A DNA stretch of 64,000 nucleotides, taken from the NCBI GenBank assembly GCA_905250115.1, contig CAJNOI010000055.1, positions 399,320 to 463,319 on the forward strand. The letters run 5' to 3'. The notes beneath the pieces are model-generated. The model did not search any database. It had not been told where the DNA came from and saw only the letters and a list, made by a program, of their open reading frames with translations. Origin of the DNA: Adineta steineri (Eukaryota; Rotifera; Eurotatoria; Adinetida; Adinetidae). A program made the translations under genes and the position numbers. Positions 1 to 10,900 of the stretch are shown piece after piece; position 1 is the stretch's first letter, and every line of letters begins with the position of its first letter.

Positions 1-3000
1 ATTTTATTTTTTTGTAATATTGCTCGTGCAATACATATCAATTGACATTGACCAGTACTTAAATTACTACCTGAGTCATTAATAAACATTTGAAGACCAA
101 TCGAATGATTAGTAATAAACTGTTTAAGTTGAACATCATCAAGTGCCATCCAACATTGTTCATCAGAATAAATATTGAATGGATCAAGATTATATCTAAG
201 TGTACCACTAAATAATATAGGTTCTTGTGGAATAATACTAAGATGAGATCGAAGATGTTTAAGTTTAATTCGACTTATATCAACATCATCAATAAGAATA
301 TGACCATGAATATTTGATTGAGATATAAAACGAAAAATTCCTTTGAAAAGTGATGATTTTCCAGCACCAGTTCGACCAATAATACCAATTTTTTCAGTTG
401 ATTTTATTTCTATATTGAGATTTTTTAAAACTGATTCTAAACCTGATCGATGATGTAATGAATAATTTATAAATTGTATTTTTCCATAAATTGGCCAATC
501 TGGTGAAGTTTTTATTAATCGTTGTTGATTATCCTGTTGTTCTTCTTCTTCAGATGGTAGTTTTGAATATTCATAAATACGTTCAACACTTGTCATCAAT
601 AAATCTGCATCAAAAAATTGTTGAATAGATAATTGAAATGATTTTGGTATCGATATCGTATACATTAAACAAAGTGCAATTAATGATGAATCTATTTCAT
701 TACGAAATATTATCAATAATATTGCAGTTGAAAATGTATTTATAAATGATAAAAGATTAAGTCGTAAAGCAAACCATCTTGCTGCACCTTGCATATTGAT
801 GTATGCACGTGTATTTTTATCGATTCGATTAGTAAATAACTCAATGAAATGATAATGAATTTTGAATGCACGAATAGTAACTACACCATTGAGTGATGAT
901 GAAAGAAGATCATAAATAGGACTTCGTGTGATACTTTCAAGTCGTTTTAATTGACTTTTTGATTGTAAATAAAATCGACATAATATTAATACAAATGGTA
1001 TTAAACCAATAATAACTAATAAAATATATGGTTTAATAAGACAAATAATTATAGTAGCACCAATTGACATTAAAGATGATTTAATTGCATAAAGTAAATT
1101 TGTTGGTAATAATTCATCGATTACTTTTTGATCTTTACTTGCTCGACTAAGAATTCGTCCACTTGAATTACTTTCAAAGAATTGTATTGATGTATATAAC
1201 AAACCTTTTAACATATTATTATGTAAATGATTTGTTCCGTATAAAATAACAATAAAAAAAAATATTGTACGTAAAGCATCTATTACGATTGTTCCTATTA
1301 TTAAACCAAAATAGATATAAGCAAATGTTGAAAAATCTTGATGATTTTTATGTGATTGTTTTAACCATATACTAAGCCAATAATTTGTTCCATCATAAAA
1401 TAATTCACCTAGGATAAGTAAAATAATAAGTAAAAATAATCCACATAGACCGAGTGGTGGTGCAGTAAGTAAATAAAACCATAAATTCCATTTTACTTTT
1501 CCACTAATTGCTGTTTCTTCAGTAATAATAGGTTGAATATCAGGTTCATTTATTAAATTGTCTAATACTGATGTTTGTTTTTCATCTGTTATATCTTTCG
1601 TAAGTGTATACTTCTCTAAATATCCTTGTTCATCAATATGACCATTCGAAAGAAAAATGATTTGATCTGCATCTATAAGAAATTGTGTTTGATGAGTTAC
1701 TAGTAGACGTGTTTTATTTTTCAATAATCCTATTGAACTAAAACATCGTTCATAAATTTGTTTAGCTACAGTACCATCAACAGCTGCTAAAGGATCATCA
1801 AATAAATAAACATCAGCTTCATTATAGATAGCTCGAGCTAATGAAATTCGTGCTTTTTGTCCACCACTTAAATTAACCCCTCGTTCTCCGATCATTGTTA
1901 AATCACCACTAACACCAAATTGAATAAAATCAAGATCAAGACAACATGCATAAATAACATTCCGATAACGTTGTTCATCAAATGATCGATTGAGAAGAAT
2001 ATTTGTACGAATTGTTCCTGTAAAGATCCATGATGCTTGAGCTGCATAAGAAAATAAATTCGAATTTGTATTTAGTTCGCCATTGATAAGATTCATTTCA
2101 CCAAGAATAGCAGCAAGTAAAGATGATTTACCACATCCAACTGATCCAACAATACCAACAAATGTTTTTGGTTTAATAAATATATTCAGTGATGAGAGAC
2201 AAGGTTGATCATCATACCATGAAAAGAATGCATTTGACATAGAAATTTGTCCTTTTTGTGTATTAGATGACGATGATGAATATTGATCTTGTGTTATTGT
2301 TAATCGCATAAATGCATCTATTCTTTTCGATGCAACTTGTACATCTGTTAATCTTTCAGTAAGCAATGGCATTATAAACATAATCTGATTTCGTAATAGA
2401 CCAAAGAATGCAAGAACTGTAAAACAATCTATTGGATTTAATCGATGATCTAAAAACCAAGCAGTACCAAAAGTAGTTAATGCAAGAATTGGTACTATAA
2501 TAAAAGAATGTATAGTATTAAGAGCACGTAAATAATAAGCTTGTTTTAAAATATCAAATTCATTTTGACGTATTCGATTTATTCGATCTTCCATTAGTTT
2601 TTCCCAATTATACATTTTAATTACTTCATATCCATGAATGAATTCGTCTAACACATGAACACGTTTATCACTACACGAAGTTTTTAGATCGCGATATTTA
2701 CTAAGATGACGACCAGTTAGAAATAATATGATAATACTTAAAAAATATACAAGATATGCAAAGAGTGCTGGTATTGGATGTATAATCCACCAAAGAAAGA
2801 TAAATATAATCACAGCTTCAACAGGTCCTTCCCATAGAAAATGTAACCGTGAACATATTTCTTCAAATTTCGATGTATCATTCGCAATTAAATTAATAAT
2901 TTGACCTGTATTCGTATATTGCCATACTGTAGATTTAATTGATAATGCATGTTTATAGATAATGGCTGAAAGTGCATTACGAATTCTTATTCCTACACGC

Positions 3001-3503
3001 ATTGAATTAAAATAAATTTGATGATCAAATAAAGCTTGTAAAATACCAAATAAACATAATAATATAACAAATATATAAGCTGTGAAAAATGATCTATTTT
3101 CGTTCGTTGTATTTAAAACAATACTGCGAAGTAATAGTGGTTGAGCAATACGTGAAATTAAATAAGGTAAACAATATAAACCCGCCAATATATATTCTTG
3201 CCAAAATTCTTGAATTATTATTTTCCATGTTGATGTTGATGTCCAGTCATAAGATTCTAATCGATGCAATAAAACAGAAGATTTATCTGTATTTGGTAGA
3301 TTATCAAGATCATTTTCTGTTAATAATCGTTTGGAACCTTCGGAAAGAGTAGGACTAATCCACCACCAACATAATAGATGTAACCATCGAGTCCAAGAAA
3401 ATTCCGCCCATTCAAGACGAGATGAATGATATTGACACTTATCATCATTATTATTAATTAACTTTTGATGTTCGTTATTTTGTTCTTTAGAAAAAATTTT
3501 CAT
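1..3503 (-). CDS. ABC transporter subfamily C (MRP/ABCC4-like), 3' end outside the window
   Basis: Uninterrupted frame of about 1,167 codons from ATG at 3503 off the left edge, so the C-terminus is missing. The order is N-terminal cytosolic part (about 90 residues, no TMD0), TMD1, NBD1, TMD2, NBD2. NBD1 shows Walker A GSVGCGKSSL (near 2130), signature LSGGQKAR (near 1870) and Walker B VYLFDDPLAAVDG (near 1800). NBD2 shows Walker A GRTGAGKSS (near 370) and a divergent signature LSTGQ (near 45). Its Walker B lies beyond the window. Short, TMD0-less ABCC proteins of this layout (MRP4/5 type) are plasma-membrane exporters of organic anions and conjugates; the substrate here cannot be read. The gene shows no intron over 3.5 kb, unlike most neighbours. 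Start MKIFSKEQNN was chosen as the first Met before the conserved region; the frame stays open a little upstream. Confidence 0.93.
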   Translation of the reverse strand, partial: MKIFSKEQNNEHQKLINNNDDKCQYHSSRLEWAEFSWTRWLHLLCWWWISPTLSEGSKRLLTENDLDNLPNTDKSSVLLHRLESYDWTSTSTWKIIIQEFWQEYILAGLYCLPYLISRIAQPLLLRSIVLNTTNENRSFFTAYIFVILLCLFGILQALFDHQIYFNSMRVGIRIRNALSAIIYKHALSIKSTVWQYTNTGQIINLIANDTSKFEEICSRLHFLWEGPVEAVIIFIFLWWIIHPIPALFAYLVYFLSIIILFLTGRHLSKYRDLKTSCSDKRVHVLDEFIHGYEVIKMYNWEKLMEDRINRIRQNEFDILKQAYYLRALNTIHSFIIVPILALTTFGTAWFLDHRLNPIDCFTVLAFFGLLRNQIMFIMPLLTERLTDVQVASKRIDAFMRLTITQDQYSSSSSNTQKGQISMSNAFFSWYDDQPCLSSLNIFIKPKTFVGIVGSVGCGKSSLLAAILGEMNLINGELNTNSNLFSYAAQASWIFTGTIRTNILLNRSFDEQRYRNVIYACCLDLDFIQFGVSGDLTMIGERGVNLSGGQKARISLARAIYNEADVYLFDDPLAAVDGTVAKQIYERCFSSIGLLKNKTRLLVTHQTQFLIDADQIIFLSNGHIDEQGYLEKYTLTKDITDEKQTSVLDNLINEPDIQPIITEETAISGKVKWNLWFYLLTAPPLGLCGLFLLIILLILGELFYDGTNYWLSIWLKQSHKNHQDFSTFAYIYFGLIIGTIVIDALRTIFFFIVILYGTNHLHNNMLKGLLYTSIQFFESNSSGRILSRASKDQKVIDELLPTNLLYAIKSSLMSIGATIIICLIKPYILLVIIGLIPFVLILCRFYLQSKSQLKRLESITRSPIYDLLSSSLNGVVTIRAFKIHYHFIELFTNRIDKNTRAYINMQGAARWFALRLNLLSFINTFSTAILLIIFRNEIDSSLIALCLMYTISIPKSFQLSIQQFFDADLLMTSVERIYEYSKLPSEEEEQQDNQQRLIKTSPDWPIYGKIQFINYSLHHRSGLESVLKNLNIEIKSTEKIGIIGRTGAGKSSLFKGIFRFISQSNIHGHILIDDVDISRIKLKHLRSHLSIIPQEPILFSGTLRYNLDPFNIYSDEQCWMALDDVQLKQFITNHSIGLQMFINDSGSNLSTGQCQLICIARAILQKNK

Positions 3504-4974
3504 TGAAATTTTTACACGCGTCTGATAAATGTGATTTTGGTTAAAAGCAACTATATACAGATTGATCAAGCTTACGACAGGTGATTGTATTGTGTTTAGA
3601 ATTTATTTAATGACGCAAAAATTCGAATACAATAAATATGTGACAAACATAAGGACAAAAATAACATTAATATCTATAATTATCAATAACAAAATAATTC
3701 ACGTAGTTATTCATTAGGCCAAGGTAATATATAGATTCTATAAAATTCAATCGGTATTCTAAGATCGTTAGAGCTTAGATATACTAGAGACATGCAACAA
3801 CTTGAATCTGTTATTATTAGTTCGCCTTCTAATTAATAGTTTATTTACAAAATCAATTGATTACATTCCGACATACAAGAAACATACAAATACAACAGGT
3901 AACTTTCTACGATATATATGTCATAAGCGAACAACAAGAGAACAAAATATTAGGGTGTTCGTGCGTATCTAAGTTTCTTAAAACATAGATAGGTATTTCA
4001 TTTCAATCTTCGTATATCAGATAGGTACGCAATAGTGTCAGTACCGATCAACGCGCAGAGTCGCCATAGTTTAATTCTACTAGGTTCTAAACTAGAGTGG
4101 ATATCAACCAAACGGACTAGGTCACATAAGCTAGGACTGATGATGACGGACCGAAAAGTCTGTCAAAACTAGAAGAGAGTTCACTGTAAATAGCCTACCC
4201 TATATTGAATATCATACTATGTGAATACTATCCAGAATATAGATCAAATGATGAGTTTTATTTCGAATACAAATAAGTTCAAAAAATAATATACTACGAT
4301 GATGAAGAAGATGAGTAAAATGAGTATATGAATAACGAATAAAGAGAGTATAAAAAGAACAATAGCGTCGCATATTAGTGAACCATGACGAAGAAAGACA
4401 AAAAAATATTAAAAGGGATGTAAGATATATGACCTTACCAGTGTAGAAGCTGGTGTCTGACGTTTTAATTACTCGAAAGTATGACACAATTCTGTCCTTG
4501 TTTTAAAGTTTAATAATGTACATAAAAAAGAGAAAACAAAAATGAAATGAGTAGTAAATAAAACTTTCGTTTGATCATTTGTTAAAGCAGTTTAATTAAT
4601 TCTATATTGTATTCAATAAGACTTGGAAAAAATACTTAGCAGAAAGAATATAACATTATATATATACTGAAAAGAAAGAGAATAAACATATATGGATAAA
4701 GTTCTTATCTAGTCCTGTCTTATGTCGCATTCTAGAATGTGACGTAGCAGAAGGTCGGTGGAGAAAAGGTGAAGATAAATATTTACCGTTTATATATCGT
4801 TACCTCCTTTTTTTTACTTGTAAGGTTTTGAGTATTGTGCTATTTGGTGTCGGAAACGAAAACAAAACAGTTAACAATACAAGCAACGTTACCGTTAACT
4901 TTCACTGGCATAAAAACAAATAACAACAAATACAATCAACAAAGACGATATTTTCATAAAAGAAAATCTTTCAA
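3504..4974. other. Intergenic region between divergent genes, no gene seen
   Basis: AT-rich spacer between the ABCC start (minus) and the BTB-TLDc start (plus), so it should hold both promoters. I see no supported coding exon, tRNA or transposon end. Short frames here have no recognisable composition or motif. Confidence 0.5.
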
Positions 4975-6105
4975 ATGGAATCAAACTTAGATACACTTCT
5001 AAACGACACAAAACAATTAAGCAGTCGTTTTGAAAAAGTTCATGAGGATATTATTTCAAAACTGAATGAGGACAGTGATTATATTCGAACCAGTGAGAAA
5101 TTGTGTGACCAAGCGATACAAATAAGTGGTGATTTAGAGAATAAACTGGCTAATGTATCTGATGAAGAAAGAGAATGGAAAGATATCAAACTTAAATTAT
5201 CAACAACATCAATTAAAGGCAAAGTTATACTCGATGTTGGTGGTGTAAAACATACTACAAGTGTTGATACACTAACAAAAGTGAAAAATACTTTCTTCGC
5301 TGCACTCTTCTCGAAAAAATGGGAACTTGAAAGAGATCCAAATGATAATAGTATCTTCATTGATCGTAATGGAAAGTTATTTGAATATATTCTAGAATAT
5401 TTAAGAACGGACAGCATACCCAGTGATATAATGACGAATGAATCACTTCGTCAACGTCTTATTATAGAAGCAGACTACTTTTGTATAGACAATCTGATTT
5501 ATATATTAAAAGAACCTGATCGAAAACGTCAACAAAAAGAAAAAGAAGAAGAAGAGCGCTTGGCTATTGAGAATACTTTTCCGAATGGAACATTACTTCG
5601 TCTAGAACATAAAGTAAAACTTAATGAGTTTTATGGTAAGAGTAATCAAAAATGGGAACTAATATACAAAGCAACACGTGATGGATTTGGTGCAAGTGCA
5701 TTCCATTCACGTTGTGACAATAAAGGACCAACAATAAGTATTATTCAATCAAACAATAACTATATATTTGGAGGTTATACAAGCATTGCATGGACTTCAT
5801 CTCAAAAGTATCAGAATGATGAAACAGCATTTTTGTTCACATTAACAAATCCTCACAATATTCCACCTACAAAATATACTATCAAGTATGATCATGTAGA
5901 AATTGCTATTTATGATGATAGTGACTCTGGACCTAGATTCGGCAGCGGCGCCGATATGCGTGTATGTGATAACAGTAACAGCGACTATTCTAGCTATACT
6001 ATTTTTCCTACTTCATATAATGACACAACGGGTAAAGGTAAAAATACATTCACAGGAGCTAAGAACTTCAGTACATCTGAGATTGAAGTGTTTAAATTAG
6101 CTTAG
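4975..6105 (+). CDS. BTB (T1-type) plus TLDc domain protein, single exon
   Basis: A 376-residue single-exon protein. Residues 1-75 are polar and probably helical. Residues about 80-180 are a potassium-channel-tetramerisation type BTB fold: it begins VILDVGGVKHTTS and continues through FFAALFS, FIDRNGKLFEYILEYLR and the ADYF helix. Residues about 200-376 form a TLDc domain, with WELIYKATRDGFGASAFH, FGGYTSIAW and a C-terminal FSTSEIEVFKL strand typical of that fold. T1/BTB modules oligomerise and often recruit cullin-3. TLDc domains occur in oxidation-resistance and V-ATPase-binding proteins. No channel or catalytic part is present, so an adaptor role is inferred. The ATG follows an A-rich leader and is the first Met in frame. 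Confidence 0.88.
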   Translation: MESNLDTLLNDTKQLSSRFEKVHEDIISKLNEDSDYIRTSEKLCDQAIQISGDLENKLANVSDEEREWKDIKLKLSTTSIKGKVILDVGGVKHTTSVDTLTKVKNTFFAALFSKKWELERDPNDNSIFIDRNGKLFEYILEYLRTDSIPSDIMTNESLRQRLIIEADYFCIDNLIYILKEPDRKRQQKEKEEEERLAIENTFPNGTLLRLEHKVKLNEFYGKSNQKWELIYKATRDGFGASAFHSRCDNKGPTISIIQSNNNYIFGGYTSIAWTSSQKYQNDETAFLFTLTNPHNIPPTKYTIKYDHVEIAIYDDSDSGPRFGSGADMRVCDNSNSDYSSYTIFPTSYNDTTGKGKNTFTGAKNFSTSEIEVFKLA

Positions 6106-7916
6106 AACATTGTGTTCCCTATTTTGTTATTTAATTCAATGTAGAACAAATGTTTTAACTGTTCATTTTTAAGAGCTTTTTTATTGTATCTATTTTTCTT
6201 GAGATCATTTGTTTGTAATAAAAGTTTAAAAAGTATCAGTTTTTTATGCTTTACTTTGTATTGATTGTTTCTTTTGAAAGTAAGTTTCATAGATATATCA
6301 ATATGATTTTTAAGAAATGTCTTTTTTACTCCGTTAGACAAAACTAAACATACGACATCATCTTGGGAATGGATGCGGGTGAATATTTTTTGTTTATCAC
6401 ATCCAGACTTACACCTATGAGGATAAGAAAACATCATTACTAATTTCATAGTCGCTCAATAATGATATTATTTCAATAAATATCGGACAAATTTATTATT
6501 TAATCATTGTAGCATAGATTGAACGATTTGAAGTTTAATATAGATCGTTAATTACAAACACGAAAAAATGAAAATTTAATTTATTAACTCATATTTAAAT
6601 TTAATGTTTAGATCATCAAACTATTGATGATAGGAACACTTTTAGTACTATAAAATTTGACAAAAACAAGTGTGTCGATACGGTGAGAAACATATGACAA
6701 CAAATAAGAAAATAAACAATATTAAATATGTAATGAAAACAACTATATAAGATTCGAAATAGAAACAAAATTCATGTTGCACACCAGTTGATATCTATAT
6801 ATGAAATATAGTTTTTAGAATATGAATTTGTAAGAAAAAATAAATAAACTAGTAGTGAATATTTGTAAAGAATGACAAGAGATTTTATTCTATTATTATG
6901 AAAAAAGAAATTACAGATTAATAGTCAGAGACTTGACATAATCTACATTGTAAATATGTGTCACCATTGAACAAGCCAAATAAAACAAAAAGAAATGCAT
7001 AAATGAAAATTTGAGAACGTAGAACTTCTAAGTTCAACCGATAACTTAGAAAAAGTGATGTGTGTCAAATTAATCAACGACTGCAGTCTCCATCGACCAA
7101 AAATTATGCTTATGGCTCGTAAATTCAAAATTGTTTTGTAGTCATCGATTTTATAAAGTATGAATAACGAAACTATTGATGAATCACACGACACAATCAT
7201 AATTATTATTCATTTGGTTACCATTATATTACAACACACTGACATTCAATTTTAATCATTAGTTTTTTTCAAAACTGTTACTATGTTCATGGCATGAATG
7301 TATACTGTGTACAAAATATCTTATTCTATTCTAGAATAATCAACATATAAGAGATATATTATCTTTATTTAATTATATCATCAATGTTCAATCAAGTTAT
7401 TATTAATTCATTTGAATGCATTAATTTTTAACCCATGAGAGAAAATATAAGTTTATTGAATTATTAAATCAAAGCTTATAGTATTTACAATAGAAATAAC
7501 ATAAAACTTCTTTCTAGATTAGTTCTTCTTCTCTCGAATACTAGCGCCCTCCGGAGGTCGCTAAAAATTATTTTGTACTGCTTGCTAACTGATCCAATCA
7601 TTAAGTTCTTGAGTATTTCAAGTAAAAGAAAAAAGATTTATCTATCATCTAAAAACTATTATTATCTACAATTGTAAGAAGAAGATCATAGTGTCAAACA
7701 CACTACTTAGAAGCTTAATTTATTATTGTATATCATCAAATTATTTTCAACATAAATCAACTCCCTATCGTTTATCATTTTCTTCTTGATAATCTTTATA
7801 AAAAATGAATTAAAGTTGAAAATATATAATTTTTTATCTTTTGATATAAGAATAAATATAGAGATCATTGTTTATCTATTTTATTATACTAATATATATT
7901 TTATATTATAATAGAT
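6106..7916. other. Intergenic region, no gene seen
   Basis: AT-rich DNA between two plus-strand genes. Minus-strand frames at 6102-6449 and 6961-7200 are low-complexity and show no domain. The only distinct structure is a 22 bp GC-rich near-palindrome at 7542-7563, listed separately. Confidence 0.5.
7542..7563. repeat. 22 bp near-perfect palindrome with hAT-like TAGCG ends
   Basis: Two 11-nt half-sites, TAGCGCCCTCC and its mirror (TAGCGACCTCC on the other strand), meet with no spacer and differ at one base. It is the only GC-rich patch in this AT-rich spacer. The flanking 8 bp (TCGAATAC / AAAATTAT) do not match, so there is no target-site duplication. It could be two transposon ends fused head to head or a dyad protein-binding site; neither is proven. 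Confidence 0.5.
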
Positions 7917-10900
7917 ATGCCTTCGCATATTCTAAGATGTATTCATTCAAAAAATCGAAATTGTTTTCTTGGTATTAATCCACGTACATTCAATAGCAAT
8001 GTTCGAAATGCATTAGATTTTAAAGTAAAATAAAAATTGTTATATGAGGAAAACATGTATTTATATATATGTATGTAAATTCATATAGGTATCTATAGTA
8101 AAATTAAATATGGGAGATAATCAATACATGTATTTTTCAACATTTGCCGATTATACATTGACTGAAGGACAATTTTCAATCAATGGATTTTTTGCAATGA
8201 AAATAAATATTCAAAAAGATCAATTTGTGAGTTAAGATATATGAAACAAAAATATCTCATTCAGCTATATATATTTCTAGTATGAAATTGACGAACAAAA
8301 TGAATCTATTGATTGTCAAAGTGTCATATTTAGTCCAGTATCTGTTGATGATTGGGAAATTCTAGTAAGTGGAAAGAAAACTCTCATTAATGATTCGCTA
8401 TGGTTTTTTGCTACAATTAGAATTGAATTGAAAACTTTTGTATTTGATCAATAATTATGATTTAGTGGGTTAGATATGAGTTTCGTTTATTATTTATTAA
8501 TTGTAGAAAACGAAATCAGTTGTATAAAGTTTATTTGAAAATAAAATCGAATACCTTCGCCGATCATTTATATACAGATGAGAAACAATGTTGAAAGTGT
8601 GTTTAATAGAGCGGGCACATGGCGCCCACCCGAAATTTTAATTTTGTCTATCCGACATTAAAATGTGTCGTATATTTTTTAGCAAAATAATACTGAAATG
8701 ACTGAAGAAGTTTTTCTTAATCAAATACGAATATTATCTTTAAATATGATTTTTCCAATATGGATATCAGGTTTATGTATTCTTCTTCGAGTTGGTATGT
8801 TATTCTTGTTATATTTTCTGGAAAATTATAACATTTTCTATTATTTAGTACAAATTGAACCAAATGATAATATCGATTTTTCTATGATTAGTTCATCTAC
8901 TCGCGTAACAGTTATACCAGAATTTCGTGATCAATCAATTGTTCAACCTGAACAAATTCCTTCTCTTCCTTCGGATGCTTTTATTGAACCATCAAAATCA
9001 TTGAAAAGTGTAATTCGATCAATTGGAAAATTTGTTTATTCATCATTACCTAATTCTCCTATGATATCATTCAGTGAACCGAAAAAAACATCTTCTGATC
9101 TACAATCAAAATCAAAACTTGCATTAGTACCTGGTCGTCATCGACGAATCTTTCGTGTTGAAATTGATGAAGCAACATCAATTAATCCAACAATTGCACG
9201 TATTAATCGTTCTGATTGGTCATCCGATGATGATGATGGTACGGGTTGGCCAAATATATTTGTTGCTAAAATAACTGTCTATCGATCAAGTAAAGAAGTA
9301 AGATAATTTTTAAAAATATTTCTTAATGAAATTTTATTTAGATTAAATCTTTAACATCAGATACATTACCTGAACATATACCAAAAACTTATTTTCTTTT
9401 GATTCAATTAACAAATGATAATAATTGTCGTTCAAAACATATTAAATTAAATCATTCATTTGCTTCATTAAATTGTATTCATTCAACAGATAAAATAATT
9501 GTTTGTAATACAACACGAAGACCAAGAAATCGAACAAGAATTGAATTTATTTCTAATCAATGCAATGAACCAATACTTCTACTTCAACATTATTTTCGTG
9601 TTTGGATTCGACAATGTTTAAATAATGATCAACCTATTTTAATTACTCATGAGTGTTTTGTTAAACTTAATAATAGTTTGTTTCTTTTTTCTTTTAAAAC
9701 TTATTTGAATTGAATTGTTTTTATTTAATTTAGTTATTTATCAAATTCATTTGAGTGCTGAAGATGAACCAATAATAAGTGATAGTCCAATTTATATAGA
9801 AATAAATGAAGAAACAATTGGACAACATACATTTGCACTTGAAGAAAAAAAAGAATGGAAATTTAATGAAATTGAAGCATATCGTTCAAAATTAATCGTT
9901 GAAAGTTTTATTGATCAACAAGAACAATCTTTGTAAGCATTTCTCAATCATATATTAGTATAGGGCATGGTTAGCTAACCGCTGCAGGAGAAAGATTTAA
10001 AATCAATAAGTTACTGAGCTGATGGAAGACATTTTGATAGAATGATAAAAGTGAAACAATCGTCCATTCATGAAATCATCATATCTAGGGTACTAAGCTC
10101 TGTAATGAAACCTATATTTTATTTTTTATTCAACACATCCGTATTTGACAAGGGATGAGTTCATATTCTGAAAACTTGTGCAAAACGTTGTTTTCTCGAG
10201 AATCGCTTTGAGATATCCCTCAAAAACGTGCCCATTCTCTAGAATTCCATAACGTTTGGCCACATCGTCTATTCGATAATGATCAAGAACTTTCTGTAAT
10301 AGTGAAAGACTTAGTATTTTATCTAGGTTACTATTTTCTCTAAGTCTAGTTTACTAGGTGGGCGCCGAACCCACCCGCTAGATAAAACACTGGAAAGACT
10401 TAATACAAAATTATATATTAACTTTTAAACTATTAAAACAGGATTTGAAAAAAGTTATTTTTATTGGTTGTCTTGTTTTTTGGTATATAATTGAAATAAT
10501 AATTTAGTAAAGTGAAAATATGAGATCTAGATATGTCCCAAAGTCAAATCATTTGAAAGTTAAACTTTGAATAAAATTACATTGAAAAATTCTTTTGTTT
10601 TTATAGAGCATTAACAAATAATATTGATCGTCTTTTACAAATTCTTGAATTACAATTACAAATTGATATAAAGAAATCTTCTTGGAATGATTATTTATTG
10701 AAAAATGTTATAATTACAGGTCGAAGTGGTAGTGGAAAGAAAACAATTGTTGGTGAATGTTGCCAACGTTTATGGAATAAACATTTAATTTATTATAAAC
10801 TTGTTGATTGTCTTAGTTTTAAAGGTAGAAAACTTGATAATATAGTAACATCATTTTCTCAAACAATTGATGAAATGATCTTTCGTCAACCATCCATATT

